A DNA stretch of 64,000 nt from Moraxella macacae 0408225 (GCF_000320365.1 NZ_ANIN01000001.1:434001-498000), one strand, 5' to 3'; positions 51,912-61,822 are shown, counted from the stretch's first letter. Program-made: numbers and translations. The notes: generated by a model not told the origin, from the sequence alone.

Positions 51912-52676
51912 TTAATTTTTTGGCTGCAAATCAATCACCTGCCCTTTAACATCTATGGTTTCATCGCTCATCAAGGCAATATAGGCATTGAGCAGCTCTT
52001 CTGGAGCTTTAAGCGTGTTTGGATTTTCGCTTGGATAGGCAGTGGCACGCATTTGAGTGCGTGTTGCTCCTGGGTTTATACAATTAAAACGCAGGCGCGT
52101 GGTTTTTTGAGTTTCTTGCGTAAAAATATCACTCATGCCCTCTAAGCCCTGTTTTGACAACGCATAAGCCCCCCAAAAAGCCCGCGGTTTGGCAACTCCG
52201 CTCGATGTAAAAATCACCGACCCACTTTTAGCACAGCTTAATAGGCTAAATAACGCTTGAGTTAACATAAATGGGGCGGTAAAATTGACTTTCATCACTT
52301 GTTCAAAAGTGATCGGATCGTACATTTCAAGCGGTGTCAATATACCCAAAATCCCTGCATTGTGCAACAACCCGTCCAAACACCCCACTTCTTTTTCAAT
52401 CATAATCGCCAATTCTTGCATTTGTGAAAAAGGGGCTTTTTCCAAATCAAGTGGCAAAATCGCAGGTTTGGCACCGCCTTGCTGTTCAATTTCATCGTAG
52501 ACACTTTCAAGTTTGGCTTGATTTTTACCAAGCAATAACACAGTTGCTCCATAGCGAGCGTACGCCAACGCCACGGCTCTACCAATGCCATCTCCTGCCC
52601 CTGTTACCAAAATATTTTTGTTGGCAAGACAGTTGTCATTAGCCTGAAAATGCCGAAGTTGTTCATGACTAAGCAT
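51912..52676 (-). CDS. yciK: YciK-family short-chain dehydrogenase
   Basis: NAD(P)-dependent SDR of 254 residues. It has the cofactor motif TGAGDGIG (about 26-33), the NAG structural motif (LLHNAGILG), an active-site Ser in FTSSGVAKPRAFWGAYALSKQG with the YxxxK pair, and the ending GQVIDLQPKN. The wording of the first 35 residues and the SxGVxxPRxxWGAYxxSK pattern fit YciK; the substrate is unknown. AGGA lies eight bases before the ATG. It lies 27 bases upstream of gacS and 47 downstream of hisB. Confidence 0.85.
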   Translation of the reverse strand: MLSHEQLRHFQANDNCLANKNILVTGAGDGIGRAVALAYARYGATVLLLGKNQAKLESVYDEIEQQGGAKPAILPLDLEKAPFSQMQELAIMIEKEVGCLDGLLHNAGILGILTPLEMYDPITFEQVMKVNFTAPFMLTQALFSLLSCAKSGSVIFTSSGVAKPRAFWGAYALSKQGLEGMSDIFTQETQKTTRLRFNCINPGATRTQMRATAYPSENPNTLKAPEELLNAYIALMSDETIDVKGQVIDLQPKN

Positions 52677-52723
52677 TAAAAATTCCTATTTTTACATGAT
52701 AAATAAATGATAAATAAACGGTT

Positions 52724-53329
52724 TTATAAACTTTCTTTGGTGCTAGGCAACCTATCTTTAGCCCGGCTGTCATATTCTACCGCCATACGCAGTGCTCTGG
52801 CAAATGCCTTAAACACACTTTCGATTTGGTGATGGCTGTTTTTGCCTTTTAAATTGTCCAAATGTACCGTGATCATCGCATGATTGACAAAACCATAAAA
52901 AAATTCGCTAAACAAATCCACGTCAAATTTGCCAATCATCGCCCTTGTAAATGCAATATCCATATGCAAACCCGGACGGCCTGAAATATCCACGACCGCA
53001 CGGCTTAAACTTTCATCAAGCGGAGCGTAAAAATGCCCATACCGCACGATGCCTTTTTTATCACCAATAGCTTGTTTAAAGGCCTGCCCAAGGGTAATGC
53101 CAACATCTTCTACACTGTGATGATCGTCAATGTGAGTATCGCCGCTGCATTTTATGTCAAGATCAATCAATCCGTGGCGTTTGATTTGATCAAGCATATG
53201 ATCAAGAAAAGGCACGCCAGTGTCAATGTTGCCATCTCCCTTACCATCAAGGTTAATAGACACGCTGATTTGAGTCTCGGCGGTAATGCGTTCAACAGTA
53301 GCAACTCTGGCGGTATGCTCAATAGCCAT
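52724..53329 (-). CDS. hisB: Imidazoleglycerol-phosphate dehydratase
   Basis: Cytoplasmic manganese enzyme for the sixth step of histidine synthesis. At 201 residues it is the monofunctional dehydratase, without the phosphatase domain found in enteric HisB. The metal motifs [11 protein letters not shown] and [15 protein letters not shown] are visible, with [14 protein letters not shown] near the N-terminus. AAGGA precedes the ATG. Far from hisA (10 kb), so the pathway genes are dispersed. Confidence 0.95.
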   Translation of the reverse strand: MAIEHTARVATVERITAETQISVSINLDGKGDGNIDTGVPFLDHMLDQIKRHGLIDLDIKCSGDTHIDDHHSVEDVGITLGQAFKQAIGDKKGIVRYGHFYAPLDESLSRAVVDISGRPGLHMDIAFTRAMIGKFDVDLFSEFFYGFVNHAMITVHLDNLKGKNSHHQIESVFKAFARALRMAVEYDSRAKDRLPSTKESL

Positions 53330-53410
53330 GACTTTTCCTTTTTATTGTTAATGAAAGAGCAAAACCTATGCCCTTTAAACCAAACAATTTTATTTTTAAA
53401 AGTTTATTGA

Positions 53411-53450
53411 TTAAATACTGGTTAATTAAATACTGGTTAATTAAATATTT
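53411..53450. repeat. 15-bp tandem repeat between def and hisB
   Basis: Two perfect copies of TTAAATACTGGTTAA, at 53411 and 53426, and a partial third. Confidence 0.9.
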
Positions 53451-53471
53451 AGCAAAATTTATATTGATGAA

Positions 53472-54002
53472 TTACATTTGTTTGTGCTGGGCTTCTTTTT
53501 CGCGTTGCTTGATGACTTTTCGCACTCTATCTCTTGCACGGTCTTGTTTTAGTTTTGACAAATAATCCACAAACAACTTACCGTTTAAATGATCAATTTC
53601 ATGCTGAATACAAACAGCCAATAGTCCTTCTGCTTCCAGTTCAAAATCATTGCCCTCACGATCTTTGGCATTGATTTTGACTTTTTTTGGGCGATCAACC
53701 TTATCATAATAATCAGGCACGGACAGACAGCCTTCTTCATAAGTAAACTGCTCTTCTACAAGCGGTGTAACCACAGGGTTTATAAACACTTGCGGCTGAT
53801 TGCCCTCTTCGGACAAATCCATAACGATAAGCTGAATGTGCTCATCAATCTGTGTGGCGGCCAAGCCAACCCCTTTGGCAGCATACATCGTCTGAAACAT
53901 GTCATCGATTAAAGTCTGCAAATTAACGTCAAAACTCTCCACAGGTTTTGCAATCGTACGCAGGCGTGGATCAGGATAGCTTAAAATGTTGCGAATGCTC
54001 AT
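53472..54002 (-). CDS. def: Peptide deformylase
   Basis: Iron/zinc hydrolase removing the formyl group from new proteins. The 176-residue protein shows all three motifs: [17 protein letters not shown] with the metal-binding Cys, and QHEIDHLNG with two His and the catalytic Glu. The ATG at 54000-54002 gives the standard start [14 protein letters not shown]; a TTG three codons earlier is possible. It is divergent from the LysM gene; fmt, its usual partner, is not next to it here. Confidence 0.96.
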   Translation of the reverse strand: MSIRNILSYPDPRLRTIAKPVESFDVNLQTLIDDMFQTMYAAKGVGLAATQIDEHIQLIVMDLSEEGNQPQVFINPVVTPLVEEQFTYEEGCLSVPDYYDKVDRPKKVKINAKDREGNDFELEAEGLLAVCIQHEIDHLNGKLFVDYLSKLKQDRARDRVRKVIKQREKEAQHKQM

Positions 54003-54010
54003 ATTTACCA

Positions 54011-54055
54011 ACTTTTAGTTAATATACTTTTAGCTAATATACTTTTAGTTAATAT
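54011..54055. repeat. 15-bp tandem array between def and the LysM gene
   Basis: Three copies of ACTTTTAGTTAATAT, one with C in place of T, directly upstream of the def start. The rest of this 321-bp divergent region is AT-rich; the repeated TATGCTATGCT near 54212 may hold the -10 of the LysM gene. Confidence 0.9.
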
Positions 54056-54323
54056 TTTGTTAAATGCTCATTAAATGGTTATTTTACAATAATAAGGTGA
54101 TTTTTGTCGTATCACAAGGCGATTTTTTAAAAAATTTTGTTAAATTTTACCAATTAATCTAAAAAAATACGATATTTATAGACAAAAGATTGCCACTTTT
54201 ACTGAAAATTATGCTATGCTAAGCCAAATTTTTACAAAACACAACGCTTGATGCAAATCTCCGTAACTTTTTTAAAAAATTTAACATTTTTTTAAGAAGT
54301 AGGATTAATTTTAGGAACATACC

Positions 54324-55445
54324 ATGAAGCACAGCTTAAAAAAATTAACCGCAGGTATTCTTGCCGTTGCAAGTTTGACACTTAGCTCACAAGTTTTAGC
54401 AAACAACCCTGCACCAACCATTAAAGCCGATGCCCCAAACCGTTATATTGTAAAAAAAGGCGATACACTTTGGGGCATTTCAGGCAAATATTTGAATAAA
54501 CCGTGGCAATGGAAAGAAATTTGGGCAACCAACAAACAAATCAAAAACCCACATTTGATCTATCCAAACGATGTCATTATTTTGTGTGTCATTCAAGGCC
54601 AGCAGTTAATTGGCATAGACACAGGCGAGGGCTGTGCAGGTTTAGAAAAAACCGAAGTTGCTCCTGAAGCCACCCTTTCTCCTACCGAACCACAAAAAAA
54701 CAGCGAAAATAATGTTGTAGAAAATGTCGCAGGGAGCATTCCTGCTATTTCGCTTACTGCAATTGAAGCGTGGCTTGATCGTACTGTGATTGTTAATCCA
54801 GAAGACTTTAATGACACGCCGTATGTCTTTGCCTCAAAAAACAAAAACATCATCACAGGTGCAGGCAACATAGTTTACACCAATGGCAGACCACTTATCG
54901 TCAATAAACGTTATGGCGTATATCGTAAAGGCAAGCCGTATATCGATCCTATGAGCAAAAAAGTCATTGGCCTTGAAGTAACCCAAGTGGCATCAGGAGA
55001 TGCAATCAATGTCGCAAGCAATGGCGTATCCAGCATTGAATTGAAAAAATCTTTTGGACAAGAAGTGCGCGAGGGCGACCGCGTTTTCCTAGAAGTTGGC
55101 AACCACCTACCGCCTGTATTTTATCCAAAACCTGCCAAGGCTAATCGTGGCGGACGTGTTATCCGCGTGCTAAACTCAATCAGCAGTGCAGGGCGTGATG
55201 GCGTCGTAGCGATTAACTTAGGCTCACGTCAAAATGTAAGTGCAGGCGATGTGTTAACCGTATTTAAAAAAGGTGCGTTGGTACAAGACAATTTTGCTCA
55301 AGTCAAAGGCGGTGGCGTGCGCTTACCAAGCGAAGAAATTGGCCATGTCATGGTGTTTAAAACTTTTGACGATATCAGCTATGCGTATGTGTTGGACGCA
55401 GAATTACCAATTAGCGAAGCGGATTATTTAACCAACCCAAATTAA
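54324..55445 (+). CDS. tsaP: LysM-domain protein, TsaP-like pilus secretin partner
   Basis: Exported protein of 373 residues: signal peptide to about residue 26 (cut after VLA), a LysM peptidoglycan-binding domain (about 41-88, YIVKKGDTLWGISGKYL to YPNDVI), an acidic Pro/Glu-rich linker, and a C-terminal beta-rich region of about 230 residues ending in a FlgT-like part. In other gammaproteobacteria the gene at this def-LysM-dprA-tsaC position is TsaP, which anchors the type IV pilus secretin PilQ to the wall. The symbol rests on context and layout. A terminator-like hairpin follows. Confidence 0.75.
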   Translation: MKHSLKKLTAGILAVASLTLSSQVLANNPAPTIKADAPNRYIVKKGDTLWGISGKYLNKPWQWKEIWATNKQIKNPHLIYPNDVIILCVIQGQQLIGIDTGEGCAGLEKTEVAPEATLSPTEPQKNSENNVVENVAGSIPAISLTAIEAWLDRTVIVNPEDFNDTPYVFASKNKNIITGAGNIVYTNGRPLIVNKRYGVYRKGKPYIDPMSKKVIGLEVTQVASGDAINVASNGVSSIELKKSFGQEVREGDRVFLEVGNHLPPVFYPKPAKANRGGRVIRVLNSISSAGRDGVVAINLGSRQNVSAGDVLTVFKKGALVQDNFAQVKGGGVRLPSEEIGHVMVFKTFDDISYAYVLDAELPISEADYLTNPN

Positions 55446-55461
55446 CCCATCATCAATTATA

Positions 55462-55515
55462 AAAGGCTAAATGGTGCATTTTTCACACAAAATTGTTCCC
55501 ATTTGGCCTTTATTT
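55462..55515 (+). terminator. Terminator-like hairpin after the LysM gene
   Basis: A 13-bp stem AAAGGCTAAATGG with CCATTTGGCCTTT (one G-T pair), a 24-nt loop, then ATTTTG. Confidence 0.6.
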
Positions 55516-55554
55516 TGAGTTAAAATAGCATTTTATTCAATTAAAATAACCACC

Positions 55555-56829
55555 GTGCCAAATTCTTTTTTACATTCACCAAATACCGAGCTAAATGCTG
55601 AACAACAAGCCATCTTAACCCTTTGGCAACTCACCAGTATGTCGCTAAGCGGTTTTAGCAAACTTATCAACCATTTTCACACCGCCAAACAAGCCTTGCA
55701 AGCCAAGCATAGCGATTGGCAACATTTAAATTTGCACAAAAGTCATTTGCAGCGTTTTGACGAATTCATCAAAAATCAGCGACAAAGTGCATTTTTACAA
55801 ACCACGTTGCAACAACTACAAAGCGGTGAATATGGGGTTATTTTTGCTGACAACCCACAGTTTCCGCCTTTGCTAAAAGAAATTTATGACCCACCGCCGT
55901 TACTGTTTTTTCAAGGCAACGTGCAAGCCTTATCCATGCCTCAGTTGGCAATTGTTGGCAGTCGAAAATTGACCGCCCACGCCCAAAAAATTGCATTTGA
56001 TATGGCACAATTTTTAGCCTACGAGGGCTTGTGGATAACCAGTGGACTGGCCGAGGGTGTTGACAGACAGGCTCATTTGGGAGCGTTGACACAAAACAAT
56101 GTTACCAAACAAGGGCGAACCGTAGCCGTATTAGGTACAGGCATACAACTGTGCTATCCCAGACAACATTTGGCGTTAAAACAACAAATCATAAAAACAG
56201 GAGGCTGCGTCATTAGCGAGCTGTTGCCTGACATTCCGCCACACAATCATAATTTTCCCAGACGCAACCGCTTGGTAGCAGGTTTAAGCCTGGGAGCCTT
56301 GGTGGTGGAAGCCCAATTGCAAAGCGGTTCGCTGATTACCGCTCGTTTAAGCAATGAACAAGGCAAACAAGTGTTTGCTATTCCAAGCCATATCGACAAT
56401 GAAAATGCCAAAGGTTGTCATCAACTTATCCGCGAAGGAGCAACCTTGATTGATCACCCAGCCCAAATTTTAGAGGATTTGGCTATGTTTCAATCACCAT
56501 TTAGCCAAATCCAACAAACAGAAACAGAGGACAATCAAACAATTACAACAAAACAAGACTCCACGCAACGCATTGAAATTCAACAGCCAAATTTACAAAA
56601 AGACAACAAAGACAACGCACAACCAAACATTGGCAATTCTATTAATCACCAAATTCCGCCACATTTATTGACTTTGTTAAATCAGATGGACTGGGTGGGG
56701 CAAGATTTGGACAGTTTGGTGGAAAAAACAAATTTAGACATTGCTACTTTATCAGGGCAATTAATTGAACTGGAGATTATGGGGCTTATTATGTCGCAAG
56801 CCGGTCTGTATTTACGGTGTCGCTCATGA
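55555..56829 (+). CDS. dprA: DNA processing protein DprA
   Basis: Transformation protein of 424 residues that loads RecA onto incoming single-stranded DNA. The Rossmann-like core is clear: QLAIVGSRKLTAHAQ, TSGLAEGVDRQAHLGAL, TVAVLGTGIQLCYP, NFPRRNRLVAGLS and SLITARLSNEQGK. A Gln/Asn-rich linker (about 315-365) leads to a C-terminal winged-helix domain. The start is the GTG at 55555, as no upstream ATG keeps the frame. The stop overlaps the tsaC ATG (ATGA). Together with the pilus-linked LysM gene it implies natural competence. Confidence 0.95.
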   Translation: MPNSFLHSPNTELNAEQQAILTLWQLTSMSLSGFSKLINHFHTAKQALQAKHSDWQHLNLHKSHLQRFDEFIKNQRQSAFLQTTLQQLQSGEYGVIFADNPQFPPLLKEIYDPPPLLFFQGNVQALSMPQLAIVGSRKLTAHAQKIAFDMAQFLAYEGLWITSGLAEGVDRQAHLGALTQNNVTKQGRTVAVLGTGIQLCYPRQHLALKQQIIKTGGCVISELLPDIPPHNHNFPRRNRLVAGLSLGALVVEAQLQSGSLITARLSNEQGKQVFAIPSHIDNENAKGCHQLIREGATLIDHPAQILEDLAMFQSPFSQIQQTETEDNQTITTKQDSTQRIEIQQPNLQKDNKDNAQPNIGNSINHQIPPHLLTLLNQMDWVGQDLDSLVEKTNLDIATLSGQLIELEIMGLIMSQAGLYLRCRS

Positions 56830-57434
56830 CGGTTTTTGATTATACAAATTATAAACAAGCACACGATTGGCTAAATGATGGCAAATTGCTTGCCTATCCA
56901 ACTGAAGCGGTTTGGGGCTTAGGCTGCGATCCTTTTAACAAGCAAGCGGTTTTGGATTTATTAAAACTCAAAAACCGAAAAGTTGAAAAAGGCCTGATTG
57001 TGCTTGCTCCAAATATCACAAGCGTTCATGATTTTTTGCAACACATACCCAAACAAAAACAACAAGTTATCTTAAAAAGTTGGCTTGCTCCAAAATCACA
57101 AGCCACCACTTGGCTGTTTCCCATTCCAGCACATCTTATCAAATTCACCCCAAACTGGATAACAGGCGGACAAAAAAATTTGGCAATTCGCGTGATCTCC
57201 CACCCTTTAATCAGCAAAATTTGTCAAAATTTAATCTCTCCTAGCAACCCATATGGTTTTTTAACTTCAACCAGTTGCAATTTAAGCAACCTTTCACCTG
57301 CAACCACTTTACACACCGCCAAATCTTATTTTTCTGATTGCCAAAATGTGGCATTTTTGCAAGACGAAACGCTAAAATTTAACCAACCCAGTCAAATTCG
57401 TCATGCCTTAACAGGCGAGATCGTAAGAGAATAG
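56826..57434 (+). CDS. tsaC: Threonylcarbamoyl-AMP synthase
   Basis: Sua5/YciO/YrdC-type enzyme of 202 residues making threonylcarbamoyl-AMP for the t6A37 modification of ANN-reading tRNAs. LLAYPTEAVWGLGCDPFN holds the nucleotide-binding motif, with KLKNRKVEKGLIVLAPN and LAIRVISHPL following. It is the short TsaC form without the Sua5 domain. The ATG at 56826 overlaps the dprA stop, so the two are coupled, as in the conserved dprA-tsaC order. Confidence 0.93.
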   Translation: MTVFDYTNYKQAHDWLNDGKLLAYPTEAVWGLGCDPFNKQAVLDLLKLKNRKVEKGLIVLAPNITSVHDFLQHIPKQKQQVILKSWLAPKSQATTWLFPIPAHLIKFTPNWITGGQKNLAIRVISHPLISKICQNLISPSNPYGFLTSTSCNLSNLSPATTLHTAKSYFSDCQNVAFLQDETLKFNQPSQIRHALTGEIVRE

Positions 57435-57512
57435 CTGTATGTAAGGGAATGACTGCAACAGAATAATTCTAAGAATGTTAAAATAAGAATCTGGTTTAAC
57501 AAAACCTGTTAT

Positions 57513-57549
57513 CAAAAAAAACACCCACAGAAGGAGGTACTGTGGGTGT
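57513..57549 (-). terminator. Terminator of the roadblock gene
   Basis: Perfect 10-bp stem ACACCCACAG with CTGTGGGTGT, 9-nt loop, then eight T on the minus strand. Confidence 0.85.
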
Positions 57550-57624
57550 GGTAAAACCGATTAATCAGTTTTTCTAGCCTTTTATTTTTAAGGCTTTTGT
57601 TTTTGAATTACTTTTGTCTGTGAA

Positions 57625-57981
57625 TTAAGAGAAATCCAATTCAGTTTCAAAAGATTTCAACTCATGACGAGCCATTGCTAGGTTAGATTTTTGACGATCA
57701 AGTACTAGGTATAAGAATAAGTTTTCGTTACGAACCAATGGACGGATTAAGTGGTATTGACCGCTTAAGGTGATTAAGATATCTTCAATGCTGTCTTTTA
57801 ATCCCAATGCAGCAGCAGTTTTACGTTTTGCACGCACCACTTCAGTGTTACCAGCAGCAGCCAATTCTAAGTCAAGACCAGTACCGATAGCAGCCAAAGA
57901 AAGACCTGATTCACTGTCAACCAATGCAGCAGCTACGAAACCATCGATGTTGTTTAATGAGTCTAATGATAATTTAGCCAT
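57625..57981 (-). CDS. Roadblock/LC7-domain protein
   Basis: Small cytoplasmic protein of 118 residues with one roadblock/LC7 (longin-like) domain. Such proteins bind small GTPases of the MglA type and control polarity or motility in other bacteria. The pattern [21 protein letters not shown], a helix rich in Ala, then [15 protein letters not shown] and [24 protein letters not shown] fits the fold. GGAGC lies before the ATG at 57981. No GTPase gene is next to it. It has its own strong terminator and a 400-bp upstream spacer, which suggests separate, perhaps high, expression. Confidence 0.75.
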   Translation of the reverse strand: MAKLSLDSLNNIDGFVAAALVDSESGLSLAAIGTGLDLELAAAGNTEVVRAKRKTAAALGLKDSIEDILITLSGQYHLIRPLVRNENLFLYLVLDRQKSNLAMARHELKSFETELDFS

Positions 57982-58399
57982 GATAAGCTCCAATTCTATT
58001 TAAATCTATGTAAAATAACGGTTAAATAACAATTTTTGCTGATAATTGACTAAAAACAAACTAATTGGCTTAGTAATTTTTAGTAAATAAATCATTAAAA
58101 ATTCTTAAGTAGCAACAAAACAGATTATTAAGTTATAATAAAAGTTATGTTGTCAAATCAAATGAGTTTTACACTTACATACGCATTTAACACACGCTTA
58201 CACGTTTGTTGATGGCTGTTTGTGTTGTTCGTTTGATGGGTTTATTATGAACAACTCACTATCTTTTTGCAATTGCTATCAGATAAACGCATTTTTTTTA
58301 CGATAAGAAAGCTAACTGGTATAAAACAAGCACTTAACGGTTGTATTGATTGGTTTTATTTTAAAAAATTTTATATTTTTTTAATTATACTTAACAATG
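57982..58399. other. Spacer between the roadblock and ABC-F genes
   Basis: About 420 bp of AT-rich sequence with no supported gene. The promoter of the roadblock gene must lie here on the minus strand, but no strong hexamer pair was found. A TATAAT at 58134 on the plus strand leads to nothing obvious. Confidence 0.55.
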
Positions 58400-60343
58400 T
58401 TATGATGAAAACCCATTCTCCATGTCTTCCAAGGTCAACATCAACGCCATTAAACGCTCTTCAACTGTCTCAATTTCGCCTTTGATTTTTGTCTGCTCGT
58501 CCAATAATTTTAATAAATCTGCCTTGCGTTCATCATCATACAATGCAACATCTGCAAGCCTTTCCTCAATAAGTGTCAAATTTTCGCTAAGATCTGTCAG
58601 TTTTTTTTCATCTGCCTCGATTTTTTTACGAATTGGAGCGGTTAATTTACGCTGTTTGGCATTTTTTTTGCGTTGCTCTTCTTTTGACAATGTTGAACTT
58701 AAGTTTTCGGGGTTGGTTAATGTTTCACGTGGAACATTTTGTTCGGCTTTATCGTTTAATCTTTTTGCTTGTTGTTTTTTGGCTTGCGACAACCACGCAC
58801 TGTAGGCATTAATATCATCGGTAAATTCTGTGCATTTGCCATCATGAACAAGATACAATTCATCACAAACATTGGCTATCATCTCACGGTCGTGCGATAC
58901 CAAAATCACCGCACCAACAAAATTTTGTAATGCCATTGACAAAGCCTGACGCATTTGTAAGTCTAAATGATTGGTCGGTTCATCAAGCACTAAGACATTG
59001 GGGTGCTGCCAAACAATCAATGCAAGCGTTAACCTTGCTCGCTCACCGCCTGAAAACAACCGACTTGGCGTATCAACTCTATCACCTTGAAAATCAAAAC
59101 TACCCAAAAATGCTCGAAACTTGGCATCTGAAGTTTTGTTGTCCAATCGTTGCAACATCAGCATGGGCGTGGCATCGCCGTCCAGTGCGTCCATTTGGTG
59201 CTGATTAAAATAGCCCAAAACCAAACCATCTGCCACTTTACGCACGCCTGATAAAATTGGCAATTCACCAACCAACGCCTTTATCACAGTGGATTTACCT
59301 GCTCCGTTCATGCCAAGCAATCCAATTCGGCTATCTGGGGTAATTTGTAGGCGGATTTTGTCAATCAAAACCTCACCGTGGTAGCCTGTACTGGCGTTAT
59401 CCATGACAATCAACGGATTGGTTAACTGTTTGGGTTTAAAAAATTGAAAGCTAAATGGGTTATCCGCCATAATAGGCACAAGATCGGTCATGCGTTCAAG
59501 TTGTTTTATCCGTGCTTGGGCTTGTTTGGCTTTACTGGCTTTGGCACGGAATCGGCGGATAAAATCTTCTAAATGTGCTTTGGTGGCTTGTTGTTTTGCA
59601 AAGGCTTGTTCTTGTTGAGCAAGTCGCTCGCTGCGAGTTTGTACAAACGTGGAATAATTGCCCGTATAAAGCGTCATGCACTCGTTTTCAATGTATAAAA
59701 TCCGCCCTACAACATTATCCAAAAACGCCTGATCGTGGCTTATCATAAAAAGCGTGCCATCATAATGTTTTAGCCAATCCTCAAGCCACAAAATCGCGTC
59801 CAAATCCAAATGGTTGGTCGGTTCATCAAGCAACAATAAATCAGCTCGACTCATTAAAGTTTTTGCCAAATTAAGACGCATACGCATACCGCCTGAAAAA
59901 TCCTTAACCGATTGATTTTCTTGTGATGGATTAAAACCAAGCCCCGCCATAATCACAGAAGCTTTAGATGCAATGCTATAACCGTGAATGTCATCAAATC
60001 TGGCGTGAATTTGAGCAAGTTCACTCGCGGTTAAATCCGCATGATTGTTAATTTTATCAATTAAATAAAAATATTCTTTATCTCCACTTAATACAAAATC
60101 AATCGCTGTTTGATCAGAACTTGCAATTTCTTGCGCCATATGTCCAATTGTCCAGTGGTTTGGCATAGACAACTCGCCAGTATCCAACCCTAATTGTCCA
60201 AGCAGCACTGCAAAAAAAGACGATTTCCCCACGCCGTTTTTGCCTGTTAAGCCGATTTTCCAATTTGGGTGGATTTGTAGATTTACATTGGCAAATAAAA
60301 CACGGCCATCACGGCGAATACTGGCGTTTTTGAGTTCTATCAT
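58400..60343 (-). CDS. yheS: ABC-F ATPase, YheS type
   Basis: Cytoplasmic ABC-F protein of 647 residues without membrane segments; these act on the ribosome during translation. Two ABC cassettes are present: Walker A GKNGVGKSS and GMNGAGKST, signatures SGGMRMRLNLAK and SGGERARLTLAL, and Walker B LLLLDEPTNHLDL and VLVLDEPTNHLDL. The linker has the RFRAKASKAKQAQARIKQLE pattern. A coiled-coil tail (about 560-647) and the wording throughout match YheS. The ATG at 60343 gives the family start MIELKNASIRRDG; the open frame goes back over the divergent erpA start. Ribosome role is known from relatives, not shown here. Confidence 0.92.
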   Translation of the reverse strand: MIELKNASIRRDGRVLFANVNLQIHPNWKIGLTGKNGVGKSSFFAVLLGQLGLDTGELSMPNHWTIGHMAQEIASSDQTAIDFVLSGDKEYFYLIDKINNHADLTASELAQIHARFDDIHGYSIASKASVIMAGLGFNPSQENQSVKDFSGGMRMRLNLAKTLMSRADLLLLDEPTNHLDLDAILWLEDWLKHYDGTLFMISHDQAFLDNVVGRILYIENECMTLYTGNYSTFVQTRSERLAQQEQAFAKQQATKAHLEDFIRRFRAKASKAKQAQARIKQLERMTDLVPIMADNPFSFQFFKPKQLTNPLIVMDNASTGYHGEVLIDKIRLQITPDSRIGLLGMNGAGKSTVIKALVGELPILSGVRKVADGLVLGYFNQHQMDALDGDATPMLMLQRLDNKTSDAKFRAFLGSFDFQGDRVDTPSRLFSGGERARLTLALIVWQHPNVLVLDEPTNHLDLQMRQALSMALQNFVGAVILVSHDREMIANVCDELYLVHDGKCTEFTDDINAYSAWLSQAKKQQAKRLNDKAEQNVPRETLTNPENLSSTLSKEEQRKKNAKQRKLTAPIRKKIEADEKKLTDLSENLTLIEERLADVALYDDERKADLLKLLDEQTKIKGEIETVEERLMALMLTLEDMENGFSS

Positions 60344-60412
60344 ATTTTTCATCACAAATTTTATAAAAATTGCTTGATAGTATAAAGCATTCACTCCATA
60401 ATATAAATGTTT

Positions 60413-60438
60413 TGTATAAATGCTCTGTATAAATGCTT
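60413..60438. repeat. 13-bp tandem duplication between yheS and erpA
   Basis: Two copies of TGTATAAATGCTC, with the last base differing. It occupies part of the short divergent promoter region. Confidence 0.85.
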
Positions 60439-60466
60439 TAATTTTGATAAAAAATGAGAAAAAAAG

Positions 60467-60799
60467 ATGAACAATGCCATGATTTTGACCGATAAAGCGG
60501 CCAATAAAATCCGCAAATTGCGCCAACAAGAAGGCAACCTTGACCTAATGCTCCGCGTTTATGTAACAGGTGGCGGTTGCTCGGGGTTTTCGTATGGTTT
60601 TAATTTTGAAGAAGAATTGGGTGATGATGACGCAACTTTTGATAATGGCGATGTCTCTTTGGTTGTAGACAGCCTAAGTTATCAGTATCTAAACGGCTCA
60701 ACCATTGACTATACTGAAGGATTGGAGGGTTCTCGCTTTGTCGTTAATAATCCAAATGCCACAACAACGTGCGGTTGTGGATCATCGTTTTCTATTTAA
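60467..60799 (+). CDS. erpA: Iron-sulfur cluster insertion protein ErpA
   Basis: A-type carrier of 110 residues that passes iron-sulfur clusters to target enzymes. The three ligand cysteines are Cys38 ([11 protein letters not shown]), Cys102 and Cys104 (TTCGCGSSF). The [25 protein letters not shown] segment is typical of ErpA. The start at 60467 is used; a second ATG at 60479 is possible, as neither has a strong ribosome site. Divergent from yheS. Confidence 0.94.
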   Translation: MNNAMILTDKAANKIRKLRQQEGNLDLMLRVYVTGGGCSGFSYGFNFEEELGDDDATFDNGDVSLVVDSLSYQYLNGSTIDYTEGLEGSRFVVNNPNATTTCGCGSSFSI

Positions 60800-60824
60800 C
60801 ACAGCTTTTAATCAACCTAACATT

Positions 60825-60857
60825 AAACCAATGGGTTGGCACTAAATTTGGTTTTTT
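60825..60857. terminator. Weak terminator between erpA and lgt
   Basis: Stem AAACCAA with TTGGTTT, loop of 16, then TTT. It lies between convergent genes. Confidence 0.45.
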
Positions 60858-60864
60858 GACAAAA

Positions 60865-61755
60865 TTAATCCACATTTTTAAGTTTTCCCCAATCATAAAT
60901 TTGTTGTTTATACGCCCAAATTATCAAAAACAGTCCAACCAAAACCATCGGTAAACTCAACAACTGTCCTTTTGTTACCCAACCAAGTACAATAAAACCT
61001 TGGTCGGCATCGGGTTGGCGGAAAAATTCGGTGATAAAACGCACCACGCCATAACCAAGCACAAACAACCCTGTTGCAGCCATGCGTGGACGCGGACGAC
61101 TGGCAAACCACCAAATCAACACAAACAACACCACGCCCTCGCTAAAAGCCTGATACAACTGCGACGGATGTCGTGGCAATAACGCATACTCACCGACATT
61201 AATCACCAAATTTTGCAGGCTTGGATTTTGGTGCAACAAAGCCCTGTCTGCTTGATATGCCTGAGGGAATGCCATAAGCCAGTTATAACCGCCATCTGAC
61301 ACACGCCCCCACAATTCACCATTGATAAAATTGCCAATCCGCCCAAACAACAGGCCAGTTGGCACGCACGGTACAATAAAATCCAGCACATTAAACACAG
61401 GTTTTTTATATTTTTTGGCAAAAAAAAGCATCGCAATTGCCACACCTAAAAAACCGCCGTGAAATGACATACCCCCTTCGTTAATTTTTAACAAATACAG
61501 CGGATTTGCCAAAAATTCACCAAATTGATAAAACAGCACATAGCCAACCCTACCGCCTAAAATCACCCCCATTGCCCCATAAAATACGAGATCAGACACC
61601 ATATCTGTCGACCAATCGGAGCGATTTTTGCTGCGCCAAATTGCCAAACCATAAGCCACAGCAAATGCCAACAAATACATCAGCCCATACCAATGCACTT
61701 GTAATATCCCTAAATCTACAGCAACCGGATTAAATTGTGGGTGAATAGTACTCAT
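60865..61755 (-). CDS. lgt: Prolipoprotein diacylglyceryl transferase
   Basis: Inner-membrane enzyme that attaches diacylglycerol to the lipobox cysteine of prolipoproteins. The 296-residue protein has seven predicted helices. Motifs: GGRVGYVLFY, MSFHGGFLGV with the essential His, and the signature GRIGNFINGELWGR. AAx RHPSQLYQAFSEG follows. It would act on the cytochrome c lipoprotein at 2 kb. Not overlapping with rsmI, 67 bases away on the same strand. Confidence 0.96.
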   Translation of the reverse strand: MSTIHPQFNPVAVDLGILQVHWYGLMYLLAFAVAYGLAIWRSKNRSDWSTDMVSDLVFYGAMGVILGGRVGYVLFYQFGEFLANPLYLLKINEGGMSFHGGFLGVAIAMLFFAKKYKKPVFNVLDFIVPCVPTGLLFGRIGNFINGELWGRVSDGGYNWLMAFPQAYQADRALLHQNPSLQNLVINVGEYALLPRHPSQLYQAFSEGVVLFVLIWWFASRPRPRMAATGLFVLGYGVVRFITEFFRQPDADQGFIVLGWVTKGQLLSLPMVLVGLFLIIWAYKQQIYDWGKLKNVD

Positions 61756-61822
61756 AATTTATTCTATTAATTAATCATTAAAATAGGCAATTTTACCACA
61801 AAAATTTGGATAATTTGTAGTT

